Shown here in pieces: positions 51,817 through 60,155 of a stretch of 64,000 bases of DNA. A program made the translations under genes and the position numbers. The notes under the pieces were generated by a model. It did no database searches. It saw only the letters and a list, made by a program, of their open reading frames with translations, and was not told the DNA's origin. The DNA is from Haloarcula halophila. Its GTDB lineage: Archaea > Halobacteriota > Halobacteria > Halobacteriales > Haloarculaceae. Every line of letters starts with the position of its first letter. Positions within the stretch are counted from its first letter, which is position 1. The DNA is taken from assembly GCF_029278565.1 (NCBI RefSeq), contig NZ_CP119559.1:2974665-3038664 (forward strand). The letters run 5' to 3'.

Positions 51817-52482
51817 CTATCCTACACACCGACACCGAAGTGCTCCCGCTGACTCGCGGTTACCTACCACCTGCCCATGACCCACGACCGCATCCACGCT
51901 CGACGACCGACCCACCATGCCGACCGCTGGACCGAAGGCACGATCGAAACACTCGAACAACGAGATGGCCACTGCCACGTCACTGTCCGCCCACCCGAGG
52001 GCGGCCCCGTCGAACTCGTCGTCACACTGGCCGTTCGCGATCTCTTCCTCCGACGACTGGACCTCGACGACGACTCCCCGATCGGCGAACGGGTCTGGTA
52101 TCGGAAACACGGTGGGACGTAGGGGACAATTATAGCGTCCAGCGCTTAGTATCGAAGAAAGAGGAGCCCTATTCGCTACCGGCCTCATCGACTGCGGCCG
52201 TGGCAACTTACACTGGATGTGAAGTAGTTCATCGACCTCGAACTCCAGCCAGTGAACCGCGCACGTTTCAGCGATCTCCCGCTTTTGCTCGAGCGTCATA
52301 TCCTCTCGACTCAGTACATCCTCGATCGCCTCGACCGGTGCGGGCACGTTGTCACACGCGTAGGCCACGGCGTCCGACCGGTTGCACCCGTAGAACTCAC
52401 TGGCCCCCTCGACTGCGTGGTACCGATACTCGTTCCCGTCACCGGTCCGAATCCGGATCGACCCTGGTATCTCCTCGGCCAT
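51817..52482 (-). CDS. DUF7692 family protein, apparently run-on at the 3' end
   Basis: The first ~95 residues from ATG 52482 (MAEEIPGSIRIRTGDGNEY, then GCNRSDAVAYACDNV and MTLEQKREIAETCAV) match the small haloarchaeal DUF7692 family from memory. In relatives the protein ends soon after a segment like F-E-V-D-E. Here the frame stays open for over 120 more codons, mostly antisense to DUF7861. The real gene therefore probably ended near 52190, and the natural stop was lost through rearrangement or an indel. The tail should not be trusted. Confidence 0.55.
   Translation of the reverse strand: MAEEIPGSIRIRTGDGNEYRYHAVEGASEFYGCNRSDAVAYACDNVPAPVEAIEDVLSREDMTLEQKREIAETCAVHWLEFEVDELLHIQCKLPRPQSMRPVANRAPLSSILSAGRYNCPLRPTVFPIPDPFADRGVVVEVQSSEEEIANGQCDDEFDGAALGWADSDVAVAISLFECFDRAFGPAVGMVGRSSSVDAVVGHGQVVGNRESAGALRCRCVG
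51877..52122 (+). CDS. DUF7861 family protein
   Basis: An 81-residue protein starting MTHDRIHARRPTHHADRW. The beta-rich centre (GTIETLEQRDGHCHVTV) and VVTLAVRDLFLRRLDLDDD, and the end GERVWYRK, match a small haloarchaeal family I recall as DUF7861. Function unknown. It lies opposite the convergent DUF7692 frame, which reads over it on the other strand. Confidence 0.68.
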   Translation: MTHDRIHARRPTHHADRWTEGTIETLEQRDGHCHVTVRPPEGGPVELVVTLAVRDLFLRRLDLDDDSPIGERVWYRKHGGT

Positions 52483-52883
52483 ACTCGTGAACACGACCCC
52501 CAGAATCCCAGTTTTTCGCCTACCTGGCCCCCCAGAACACTCGAAACACCGGGGACCTTTCACTAGATTGAGACAACACCGACCGCGAACTACGACCACC
52601 AACTGGATATGAACACATCGATGCCGGGGTTCGTGTTCATATTGCTGCGAGCGCTCGCGTCGACGCACAACCGCGGGCGGTCGCGCCGAAACCGCGAAGA
52701 CCGGGATTCTTCGGTTCCCTTCGTCACTACGAACCGGGTTCGAGTCTCGACGACACACCGTGTTTCGAGTGAAAACGACGGTTTCTATTACGATCTATCA
52801 GACAAGTCGTCGCTACTGTATTCTCACTCTCTTCGGTACCACCCGCAGGATCCTGACTATCCGTGTCCCGCAGGAAGGGTCAG
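52483..52883. other. Gene-free stretch between DUF7692 and creatininase
   Basis: 401 bases with no convincing gene. An inverted repeat, CGAAGA-ccgggat-TCTTCG, lies around 52697-52715 and could fold as an RNA hairpin. The left end should contain the DUF7692 promoter. I see nothing else. Confidence 0.35.
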
Positions 52884-53642
52884 TCACACTGCGTCACGTT
52901 CGGTTTTGATCTGGTCGACGTACGTCTCAACGACATTCTTGATAATCACCTCTCCTGCCTCAGCGGTTGCTTGTGTCGGATCGCCAAGGACACCGTTCTC
53001 GGTGATTGATTCGAATCCCTCACTCAAGAGACGAGCTGGCGAGATATCGCCTTCGGGTCCGGACTCAATGGCCTCTGCTCTGACGAGGTCCTGATCGATG
53101 GCCATCACCATCGCGGTTTCGGCAGCGCCAGCGTGGATCACGTCCTGATCGTACTCGATACCTGCATCGCTAAGCCCCTCGTTCAGTAAGTTCATGTGTT
53201 CGTCAAGGTCAGCAAGCGGAATTACCGTTGCGTTAAGTTCGCGGGCGATGTCGGGAGCGACGGTCTTGACCGGTCCGAAGTTCCCACCATGAGTCGGAAT
53301 AAGGACGATGTATTCGAAGCCATGTTCATCGAGAGATCGGCAGTACGTCCGGATCACGTTCATGAGTGTCTCCGGTGGAACGGTGATCGTACCGGGGAAC
53401 TCCATGTGATGGCCTGAACAGCCAGGGCGAATCGTCGGGGCTGCGAGGGCATCACCCAGTTCTGTCGCAATTCGACGTGAGATCTCGTCCCCGTCCAGTG
53501 TATCCATATTCAACGGGAGGTGTGGACCGTGTTGTTCAATCGAACCCACGGCTACGATTGCCGTCCGGGATCCATCTTCAATAGCGGACTCGACTTCTGG
53601 CCAGACCATCTCCTCAAGACATACTGATTCGCGAGAAGGCAT
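52884..53642 (-). CDS. Creatininase/creatinine amidohydrolase family protein
   Basis: A 252-residue metal-dependent amidohydrolase. Typical blocks are VGSIEQHGPHLPLNMDT (metal-site Glu, His and Asp), G-H-H-M-E-F-P-G-T-I-T near residue 78 and I-P-T-H-G-G-N-F near 115, with HAGAAETAMVM near 170. The family includes creatininase and the enzyme of archaeal riboflavin/F420 synthesis that opens formamide rings; the exact substrate is open. ATG 53642 is used. Codon use is less GC-rich than the chromosomal flanks. Confidence 0.87.
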   Translation of the reverse strand: MPSRESVCLEEMVWPEVESAIEDGSRTAIVAVGSIEQHGPHLPLNMDTLDGDEISRRIATELGDALAAPTIRPGCSGHHMEFPGTITVPPETLMNVIRTYCRSLDEHGFEYIVLIPTHGGNFGPVKTVAPDIARELNATVIPLADLDEHMNLLNEGLSDAGIEYDQDVIHAGAAETAMVMAIDQDLVRAEAIESGPEGDISPARLLSEGFESITENGVLGDPTQATAEAGEVIIKNVVETYVDQIKTERDAV

Positions 53643-53720
53643 GCATCAACACCTGTCCTGTCGGACCAAAATCAGTTGTGGTGGTGTGGGACTGGCTCAC
53701 ATAGGCGCCTGCGAACAGGT

Positions 53721-53739
53721 GGGCCGGCCGAACCGGCCC
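53721..53739. other. GC-rich inverted repeat
   Basis: GGGCCGG and CCGGCCC flank CCGAA: a perfect seven-base stem with a five-base loop between the creatininase start and the TumE-like gene. It may be a terminator, a binding site or a remnant of a recombination site. Confidence 0.3.
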
Positions 53740-53764
53740 GTCTAGCCGGTCGTCACCGTCTACT

Positions 53765-53784
53765 TGTTAGGCCACACCCTAACA
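53765..53784 (+). promoter_or_regulatory. Palindromic operator copy 1 (TumE-like gene)
   Basis: TGTTAGGccacaCCCTAACA, an inverted repeat with half-site TGTTAGG. A second copy starts 27 bases downstream. Confidence 0.6.
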
Positions 53785-53791
53785 CTCCAAC

Positions 53792-53811
53792 TGTTAGGGA
53801 ACACACTAACA
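53792..53811 (+). promoter_or_regulatory. Palindromic operator copy 2 (TumE-like gene)
   Basis: TGTTAGGgaacacACTAACA, the second tandem copy, ending seven bases before ATG 53819. Toxin-antitoxin pairs often carry such repeats as autoregulator sites. Confidence 0.6.
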
Positions 53812-53818
53812 AACATCG

Positions 53819-54098
53819 ATGGCCGATGATGTCGAGGTGCTCGAAGACGAGATTCAGGCCTACGACGATGGCACCGTCGTTCGGATACGCATCCTCGATG
53901 TGCCGGCCTCGGAGCAGTATCCCGAGGGCAAGTACGCCTTCCACTACGGCGAAGCCGGCGCAGACGACCACATCATCCGCTTCGACAACCACCACGCACG
54001 AGCTGCACATCGGTGGCCAGGTCTTCGAACTCGAGTTCTCGGGTGACGTTGGACTCTGTGGCCTCGAGTCGGGCAGCGATGTCGAGGCTGCACCCTGA
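53819..54098 (+). pseudogene. TumE-like toxin (DUF6516), frameshifted
   Basis: MADDVEVLEDEIQAYDDG, then RIRILDVP, PEGKYAFHYGE and IIRFDNHH match TumE-type toxins of type II/VII-like toxin-antitoxin pairs, from memory of the family. After the FDNHH motif near 53995 the frame is lost; the expected end H-E-L-H-I-G-G-Q-V-F-E-L-E-F continues in another frame to 54098 (two bases missing or one extra near 53998). The partner antitoxin gene, usually directly downstream, is absent. It is likely a decayed toxin gene whose operators survive. Confidence 0.5.
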
Positions 54099-54200
54099 CC
54101 CGCCTCACCGGTAACGGGTCGTCCTGACAGTGGCCGGTGCCGATATCTGTCGGTGAAATTGATCAAACGATTTTATGCTGCACGTGCCAAGACGACTGCA

Positions 54201-54740
54201 ATGGGTGGCAGAAGTCGTGGTGCGTCGTCGGTAATCGGGGTACTGTTACTGGTTGGTGTGACCGTCATCGTGGCAGGGCTGCTCTCCGTGTTCGCACTCC
54301 AGATCGGTGATTCAGCCACGCGGTCCGCGCCGACAGCTGAGTTCGAGGTCGATACCTGTACTGATTGTGGAAGCCTGGCGCTCGCCGACGATCCCAGTCG
54401 GAGTGGAACGACGAACTTCCTGAATATCACGTTCACCCACGGTGAGACACTCGACGCCGAGAACGTAGCTGTCTACTTGGAGGGACAAATCCTGTTCGAC
54501 CCGTCGAAGACAGGGAGTGCGGCGTATTACCAGCCTGCCAATTACGATGGCGCCGCCAGCAACGATCTTCGCTGGTCGAGCGACCAAATCGCGGCCGGTG
54601 AACAACTGATTCTCGAAGACGATGCGGATGCCAGTGCTACGGAGCCAGTGTTCCGGGAGGGGCAAGTCGTCCGTGTCGTCTGGACACAACCCGATACCGG
54701 CGAGTCGTATACGCTGGTCAAGCGGACGCTCAGATACTAA
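54201..54740 (+). CDS. Archaeal type IV pilin-like protein 2
   Basis: A 179-residue secreted protein from ATG 54201. The N-terminus MGGRSRGASSVIGVLLLVGV has a basic start, a likely cleavage after R-G and a hydrophobic pilin helix. A cysteine pair (CTDC) follows near residue 55. TTTTATGC lies about 25 bases before the ATG and supports this start over a GTG at 54153. It belongs to the pilin/flagellin-like secreted family; assembly genes are not nearby. Confidence 0.75.
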   Translation: MGGRSRGASSVIGVLLLVGVTVIVAGLLSVFALQIGDSATRSAPTAEFEVDTCTDCGSLALADDPSRSGTTNFLNITFTHGETLDAENVAVYLEGQILFDPSKTGSAAYYQPANYDGAASNDLRWSSDQIAAGEQLILEDDADASATEPVFREGQVVRVVWTQPDTGESYTLVKRTLRY

Positions 54741-54978
54741 GGCTGCGAATACCAACTGGTGACGGCCAGTTCGATCCCGAGTGACGAAATTCGTGGAATG
54801 TAGAGCCTGTCATAGAAACATCCTCACGATATTTTTTCACCGACATCTGGCTGAATCACCCGGTCAGTAAGCGTGCATACTGACGACAGAGTGAATCTGA
54901 AATAATTATGTGTTAATATTTCATTAGATGGTACGGACAAAATTTTAATTGCTATGCCCTCACCTGCCTTTGTGTATA

Positions 54979-56523
54979 ATGCCAAGCAGCGGAAAATCCT
55001 CTGCCGACCGAGACACCGATGTAAATGACGGCATGATCGCCAACGCGCAGGGCGCAGTGAGCGTCGTGCTCACAACCTCCGAATCGGTCGACGATCAGCT
55101 CGAAGGGATTCAAACCGCAGCCACCACACAGGTTGAGGAGATGGACGCCGTGGCCAACGATATCTCCAAGCTGAGTGCCACCATCGAGGAGATCTCTTCG
55201 TCTGCCGAAGAGGTCAATCAGACAACTAACCGCGCAGCCGAGATGGCCAATGCAGGCCGCTCAGCCGCCGACGAGGCAACGGACGCGATGGAAACGGCCT
55301 CCGACTCGACAGAGCAGGTACAAGAGAACGTCGAAGCCTTAGAGCAGAAAGTCACCCAGATCAACGAGGTCGTCGATATGATCAACCAGATCGCCGAGCG
55401 CACCAACATGCTCGCATTGAACGCCTCAATCGAGGCCGCCCGCGCAGACGAGGCGGGCGATGGCTTCGCGGTCGTCGCTGACGAGGTCAAATCTCTCGCC
55501 GAAGAGTCTCAGTCCCGCACTGAAGAAATCGAAGCAACACTCACTGAAATTCAGGATTTGACCGCTGACGTGACCGAGGCGCTCGACGAGGCCGTCACAG
55601 CGGTCGAAAACGGAGCCGATCGAGTGCAGACGACCGATGAGAAACTCGAATTCGTGAGCGACGAAATTCAGTCGGCCGCCACTGGGATCGACGAGGTCTC
55701 AATGGCCGTACAAGAGGGCGCCGAGGCAGCGACCCGCGTCGCCGGCGTAACCGACGAAACCGCTGACGCAGCCCGGGAAATTAGCGGTTCGGTCGACGAT
55801 ATTGGTGACGAACGCGCCGACACCACTGACCTCCTCAACGAAATCGACGACGCGCTATCGGATGCCCGCGAAGGGCGCGAAGCCCGACTCAGCAACGCCG
55901 ACACTGTCCCAACCGGCATCGACGAGTTCGACCGAATGGGTGGTCTCCCAGCCGGTTCACGGTCGGTAATCGCGGCTGACACAGGCGACGAGTCGGTCTC
56001 CACTGATGTCGTTGACAGTGCGGTCGCCACCTGCTGTGCGGCGGCTATCGACGCTGGATGGGCCGCCTCACTGTCGCCGACGGCTACGCTTGACCGTCAC
56101 ACCCTTGACAATGCCCTCGGTGCGAGGGCCGACGTGACACTCACCGACGCTTTAGCAGGCAACCGACTGTTCGTGCTTGATCTGTTCGGATCGTGGAATC
56201 ACGATGAGAACGTAATCAATGTCACAGAACACGGGCTTGATACGGCTAACTCACGTGTCGATAGACGGCGCGACCGCCCGCTGTTTGTCATCGGCAATAT
56301 CGCCGGCGAACTGGACCTCATGGGCGAAGAGGCCGTCAGGGAAAATACCTACGAGAATGATGGTGACGTGTTGAGCGACGACGATCTCGTTGTCAACGTC
56401 ATAGACGAAGCAACTGTTCCCGAGCAACTCACCTCATTCTACCTCGGGGCAGCCGACCGGAGCTGCCGGCTTGACGGCACACAGCAACGACAAAACGGTA
56501 CTAGATCAACGCTTGGCCGATAG
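54979..56523 (+). CDS. Soluble chemotaxis transducer fused to degenerate KaiC/RadA-like domain
   Basis: A 514-residue protein without membrane segments. Residues about 15-300 are a methyl-accepting signalling domain; the hairpin tip is ERTNMLALNASIEAARA and the surrounding QINEVVDMINQIAER and VVADEVKSLAEESQS are well conserved. Residues about 308-500 resemble the RecA/KaiC fold: VPTGIDEFDRMGGLPAGS begins like KaiC, but the Walker A is replaced by AADTGDESVST. LFVLDLFGSWNHDENV and LFVIGNIAG are the expected strands. Haloarchaeal 'HTR-like' proteins have similar parts. It probably reports a cytoplasmic signal to CheA/CheW, which are not in the window. Confidence 0.8.
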   Translation: MPSSGKSSADRDTDVNDGMIANAQGAVSVVLTTSESVDDQLEGIQTAATTQVEEMDAVANDISKLSATIEEISSSAEEVNQTTNRAAEMANAGRSAADEATDAMETASDSTEQVQENVEALEQKVTQINEVVDMINQIAERTNMLALNASIEAARADEAGDGFAVVADEVKSLAEESQSRTEEIEATLTEIQDLTADVTEALDEAVTAVENGADRVQTTDEKLEFVSDEIQSAATGIDEVSMAVQEGAEAATRVAGVTDETADAAREISGSVDDIGDERADTTDLLNEIDDALSDAREGREARLSNADTVPTGIDEFDRMGGLPAGSRSVIAADTGDESVSTDVVDSAVATCCAAAIDAGWAASLSPTATLDRHTLDNALGARADVTLTDALAGNRLFVLDLFGSWNHDENVINVTEHGLDTANSRVDRRRDRPLFVIGNIAGELDLMGEEAVRENTYENDGDVLSDDDLVVNVIDEATVPEQLTSFYLGAADRSCRLDGTQQRQNGTRSTLGR

Positions 56524-57053
56524 CGATGCTAACGCAGCCCCATTATCCGGAAGCTATCCTGATCCCATCGCCTGCATGCCTGTCGCCCTCGTCTCGAAAT
56601 GAGTGTTGATGCTGAGGAATACGTATCAAGATGTAGTAAAAGGGGAAACCTGAGAGCCGAGTTCTCTCACATATTGGCCTCGGCTACAGCGACACCTGCA
56701 GTGTCACTGCTCTTGTGCTGACTACACCCTCTATATCTTGCATGGCGTTTCTAATAGACTTCTGAGAAGTAGTCGGTGGGATCAGTAAGTGAGCAACCTG
56801 TACTGACCACCCACGGATGACTGGTACGGGGTTGGGAACGGTTCTACGACACGCTCTCCTCGTGATATTCACCCTCCTATCGCGCACACTAATTCCGACA
56901 GATCCTGTAAAAATTCCATACCACGAAGATTATTCGCTCAAGGAACGAGCCGCGTTAGCGGCGAGTGAGTAGGGCGGGACAGTTCACTCGTCAGTCGGGC
57001 CACCGTACACGTCGTCGGTGAGCAACTGCTGGGCCGCGATCCGCTGGATCGCG
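56524..57053. other. Gene-free island DNA with a small hairpin
   Basis: 530 bases without a supported gene. A 67-codon frame on the minus strand (56684-56887) is probably chance. GCCGC-gtta-GCGGC at 56949-56962 is a perfect short inverted repeat. The A/T content is higher than in the flanking core genome. Confidence 0.35.
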
Positions 57054-57238
57054 TCACACCGGAAGGTCACCGCGCTCGTCGCACACGCGCAGGATAGAGG
57101 CTCCTGAGTCGAGGCGTTCGACCGAGAACGTCCGATCCTCCGGCGACCGTCCTCGGTGAGCAACCCGTCTCGCTCCGGGAAGTCTTTCGGGATCGGCACC
57201 AGCCCCGAGCCGTTCTTGTCCTGTAGCTTCTGCGGCAT
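57054..57238 (-). pseudogene. DUF8053-like small protein, one-base frameshift
   Basis: MPQKLQDKNGSGLVPIPKDF and DGLLTEDG read from 57238; then one base is missing near 57153 and the expected end, PEDRTFSVERLDSGASIL-R-V-C, continues in the next frame to a TGA at 57054. Together this is a 62-codon gene of a small haloarchaeal family that I recall as DUF8053, which has an AbrB-like start. Length 185 is one base short of a whole number of codons, as expected for a single deletion. Confidence 0.5.
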
Positions 57239-58059
57239 AGCAGAACCACCCAGCTATTCGCTGATAAATGGCCCCGACGATACCAGAGTTTGTGGAACCT
57301 TTGGCCAAAAAATTGTACAGAGCGGCGCGGCTTTTGTAGAGCCCAGAAACACGCGGCCAACCCGCGGACGGGCCGCGAGGGATACCACAGGTATGCCACC
57401 GACCGACGCCGGCCAGACACTGCCGTCCTTGCCAAGCAGTCACACGGCCGATTGGACCGCGTGGCAGGCGCTCGCGCCGCTCGCCATGCTCCAGCCACGC
57501 CTCGCGCTGGTCCAACCGCTGTACGATCATCGCTCGCGGTTCTGCCAGCGGGTTCCGCGGTATGCCCTTCGGGAGTGGATTCGATAGCCGGCGCACACAT
57601 GCCTTCCAGGCACGCACCCGCTCGATGGAGTCCATCCTGTCGATCAGCGTCAGGACGATCCGGCGCCGATCGGCGTCGGTACCCAGATCCCGATCGAGCC
57701 CGCTCGCCGGGTCCTCGCCGATGCGCTCCTGCGCTCAGGCACAGCGCAGTCGCTCGTCGCGGGCGCCCCCTTGTGTGGTGGCGGGCATCGGTCACCGCTT
57801 ACCCAAATTGCAGGACTGTACGTTGACCGCCTGTGAGGATGCTGGTGAATACAGGGGTTGTTATACTTGTATCCGAGACAACAGGCCGGGGACCAGGAGC
57901 CTCTGACATGGAAGCAAAGCCTGGCTTCCCATGTGTTCGGGACCGACAGCGGTTGCAGTATGGGACGTCGTGGACAGTGACAGCTACAGTCTGTCTCGCT
58001 GATTCGCCGAGCGCGGCACCTCGGCCCCGATACACACTTTCGAACACTACTCACCGGCT
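57239..58059. other. Stretch with decayed ORFs, no intact gene
   Basis: 821 bases. On the minus strand, 57734 down to about 57430 has an open frame with normal haloarchaeal codons (ERIGEDPASGLDRDLG, then RRRIVLTLIDRMDSIERVRAWKAC, by segments, and LDQREAWLEHGERRERL) that starts right after a TGA and has no start codon of its own except Met in RMDS. It may be the remnant of a helical protein that I cannot name. 57830-58059 shows nothing I can support. Confidence 0.35.
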
Positions 58060-58467
58060 CTACCTCTCCCGACGCTCGCCATCGAGATCTAGCGACACCA
58101 GGTCCCACTGCGGATACGCGTCGTCACGACCCCGTGAACACTCGTAGAGCCGAAGCGTCGTGTACGGATACGCCACTCCACAGCGTTCCCGCCGATCCGG
58201 GTTACTGGCAGTGTGCGTCGGCACGATCTCCCGACAGTCTTCGCAGAGCCGACAGGCCAGCAGCAGGCCGTCGTCGCGGCCGTAGTCCAGCAGCACCGGG
58301 TCGATCGGACCGAGCGTGGTCCCACAGCCGTGAGAGCGCGTTTTTGCTGGCGTCACCGACTCGTCGAGCAGGTTCGGACAGCCCCCGAGGTGCCCGTACT
58401 CGACGGCTGCGGTCGGTGACGCGGAGATACGGGCGCGGCAGTGCGGACAACGCCAATATTCGGTAAT
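58060..58467 (-). CDS. Zinc-finger protein with no normal start codon
   Basis: A continuous frame of 135 codons encodes a cysteine-rich protein: YWRCPHCRARI at the beginning, GGCPNLL, HGCGTTLGP, CRLCEDCREIVP and RRERCGVAYPY. Paired CxxC motifs suggest two zinc sites. An in-frame TAG lies at 58468-58470, and the next codon is ATT; the only ATG/GTG is GTG 58356, which would cut off the first zinc finger. Either ATT is used or the 5' end was lost at the island edge. It lies 41 bases after the 3' end of tRNA-Met. Confidence 0.5.
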   Translation of the reverse strand: MTEYWRCPHCRARISASPTAAVEYGHLGGCPNLLDESVTPAKTRSHGCGTTLGPIDPVLLDYGRDDGLLLACRLCEDCREIVPTHTASNPDRRERCGVAYPYTTLRLYECSRGRDDAYPQWDLVSLDLDGERRER

Positions 58468-58508
58468 CTACGGACCGATATCTCTGGGGATGTAACGTTT
58501 CAGATAAG

Positions 58509-58652
58509 TGCCCGGGGAGGGCTCCGAACCCTCGATCTCCGCATGGCCCAGGTCCGGGGTGTGACGAGTACCCCACGGGTCATGCCGGTTGGTACCGCAT
58601 GAGTCTGACGACCCTATGAGTGCGGCGCTATGTCCAGCTAAGCCACCCGGGC
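58509..58652 (-). tRNA. tRNA-Met (CAT, elongator) with intron
   Basis: Exon 1 is 58615-58652 and exon 2 is 58509-58544, with a 70-base intron (58545-58614) after position 37, the usual archaeal place. The acceptor stem is GCCCGGG/CCCGGGC, the anticodon stem CCGCA/TGCGG, the loop CTCATA-A with anticodon CAT, and the T-arm GAGGG-TTCGGAG-CCCTC, with discriminator A. The elongator tRNA-Met of Haloferax is known to carry an intron in the same place. Its 3' end faces the low-GC island on the lower-coordinate side, which is the usual direction for integration at a tRNA. Confidence 0.9.
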
Positions 58653-58764
58653 GCGGGTGCAATGCCTGCTTGGCCGCTTTCCGTCTTGAAGGTTCCCATC
58701 TCCGTCGGTCCTGTGGGACACTCCCACCCGCGGATTTAAGCCACCGGACCCGGACGTACTGACC

Positions 58765-59700
58765 ATGGAGATACCAGACCTCGTCCGGGAAGAACTCGGG
58801 GACGAGGAGGTCCAGGCCGGCGTCAGCCTCGGCGACGAGGATATCGTCTGTTTCACGCCGTCCCGGACGCTCGTCTACCGAGGCGAGGGGTTGCTGAGTG
58901 ACGAAGGGGTCGAGGCGTTCCCCCACGAGTTCGAGCGTCTCTCCGTCTCGGAAGGACGGCGGAAGGCGACGTTCTCGCTCGCCTACGTCGACACCAAACG
59001 TGAGTTCTCGGTCCCGGTCAAACGCAGCGAGGGGGTCCTCGAACGGTTGCTGGAGAGTTCACTCAGTGCAGCGGGCGTCCTCGACGAGGAAGAGACGGTC
59101 GCTGGCGTCTATCGGTTCAGCGAACTCACGCTCGTGGTCACGTCCGCACAACTGCTCAAACACGTCGGCAGCGTCACCTGGGACGGCGACTTCGAGCAGT
59201 TCGCCTTCGAAGCGGTGACGGGTCTGGAGTTCGAGGAGGGGAGCGTCGCCACGGCGATCGTCCTCTCGGTCGACGGCCGCCCCGAGCGGATCAAAGCCCC
59301 GTCGAACAAGGCGCCGTCGTTGCGCCGGACGCTCCAGCAAGCGCTGTTTGCGTACCACGACGTATCGTCGCTCGATGCGCTCAACGAGAAGGTGGGCGAG
59401 GACGAGGACTCAGAGTCGGACGTGTCGGGACTGGGACTCGACGCTGGGATCGATCCGCTGGTCGGCGACGACGAAGCCGCGGCCGAGGGGACGGAGGCGA
59501 GTGGACCCGACGAGAGCGGTTGGGAGCCGACCGACTCGGCCGACGCGGGCGCCTCCGGGTCCGGGACCGACGGCGATTTCGCCGCGCTGGAAGCACAGGT
59601 CGAGGAACTGGCCGAGCTGGTCGAGCAACAGAACGAACAGCTCCAGCGCCAGGAGAAGGTCATCAAACAACTCATCGCGGAACTCCGGCAGGGCCGCTAG
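58765..59700 (+). CDS. DUF7115 family protein
   Basis: A 311-residue acidic protein. The N-terminal two-thirds have two related beta-rich modules (FTPSRTLVYRGEGLLSDEG and ELTLVVTSAQLLKHVG), perhaps PH-like. The C-terminal part is a low-complexity acidic linker (205-260) followed by a coiled coil (ALEAQVEELAELVEQQNEQL) and a basic end. It matches haloarchaeal DUF7115 from memory. Function unknown; the coiled coil suggests oligomerisation. Confidence 0.78.
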   Translation: MEIPDLVREELGDEEVQAGVSLGDEDIVCFTPSRTLVYRGEGLLSDEGVEAFPHEFERLSVSEGRRKATFSLAYVDTKREFSVPVKRSEGVLERLLESSLSAAGVLDEEETVAGVYRFSELTLVVTSAQLLKHVGSVTWDGDFEQFAFEAVTGLEFEEGSVATAIVLSVDGRPERIKAPSNKAPSLRRTLQQALFAYHDVSSLDALNEKVGEDEDSESDVSGLGLDAGIDPLVGDDEAAAEGTEASGPDESGWEPTDSADAGASGSGTDGDFAALEAQVEELAELVEQQNEQLQRQEKVIKQLIAELRQGR

Positions 59701-59708
59701 TCCGCGGT

Positions 59709-60080
59709 TCAGTTCTCACGCCCGAGGACTTTCCTGATACACGTCGAGCCGAACGGGCCGAGTTCGCCGCCGTCGAGCTGGACGAAGTGCCCGGTACTGA
59801 TAGACGCACCACAGCGCGCACACGAGAACGACCCCTCGCGGACGATCACGTCGGCCTCGAAGTTCACGTACGTGCCCTGTGAACGCGGGCGGACGAGCCC
59901 GTCCTCGCGATCGACGACGCCACGCATGACCGCGGTATCGAGGATCTCCCGCTGGAGCTGTGGGTTCGTCGTCACCGTCTCGATGCGGTCGATCGCGTCC
60001 GCGACCGATAGCTCGGCGTGTTCGAGGTGAGCGAGCAGTTCGACCCCGAGTTCGACGGGGTCCTGGTCGTCGGCTGGCAC
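59709..60080 (-). CDS. DUF5830 family protein
   Basis: A 123-residue protein from GTG 60080 (V-P-A-D-D-Q). The first 70 residues look like a winged-helix (VELGVELLAHLEHAELSV, then IDRIETVTTNPQLQREILDTAV). The rest has a zinc-ribbon-like FSCARCGASIS with a later Cys in GSTCIRKV. It matches haloarchaeal DUF5830 from memory and is probably a DNA-binding protein. It is convergent with DUF7115 (8 bases apart). The longer open frame upstream is antisense to the VTT gene. Confidence 0.75.
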   Translation of the reverse strand: MPADDQDPVELGVELLAHLEHAELSVADAIDRIETVTTNPQLQREILDTAVMRGVVDREDGLVRPRSQGTYVNFEADVIVREGSFSCARCGASISTGHFVQLDGGELGPFGSTCIRKVLGREN

Positions 60081-60155
60081 ACCCGCCTGTGGGACCCCCG
60101 GCGGATTAACCCTTACCACAAGAGGTTTGCCGATCCCAGTCGGTACGAGTAGTAG

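Noticed and set aside
52609..53094. 161-codon plus-strand frame
   Set aside because: Mostly antisense to the creatininase gene, with no family character.
56684..56887. 67-codon minus-strand frame in the island
   Set aside because: Biased toward shadow-like residues; only its last part (DIEGVVSTRAV) looks protein-like, and no family was recognised.
46991..58508. Integrase or IS transposase inside the island
   Set aside because: No tyrosine recombinase R-H-R-Y blocks, DDE motifs or terminal inverted repeats were recognised.
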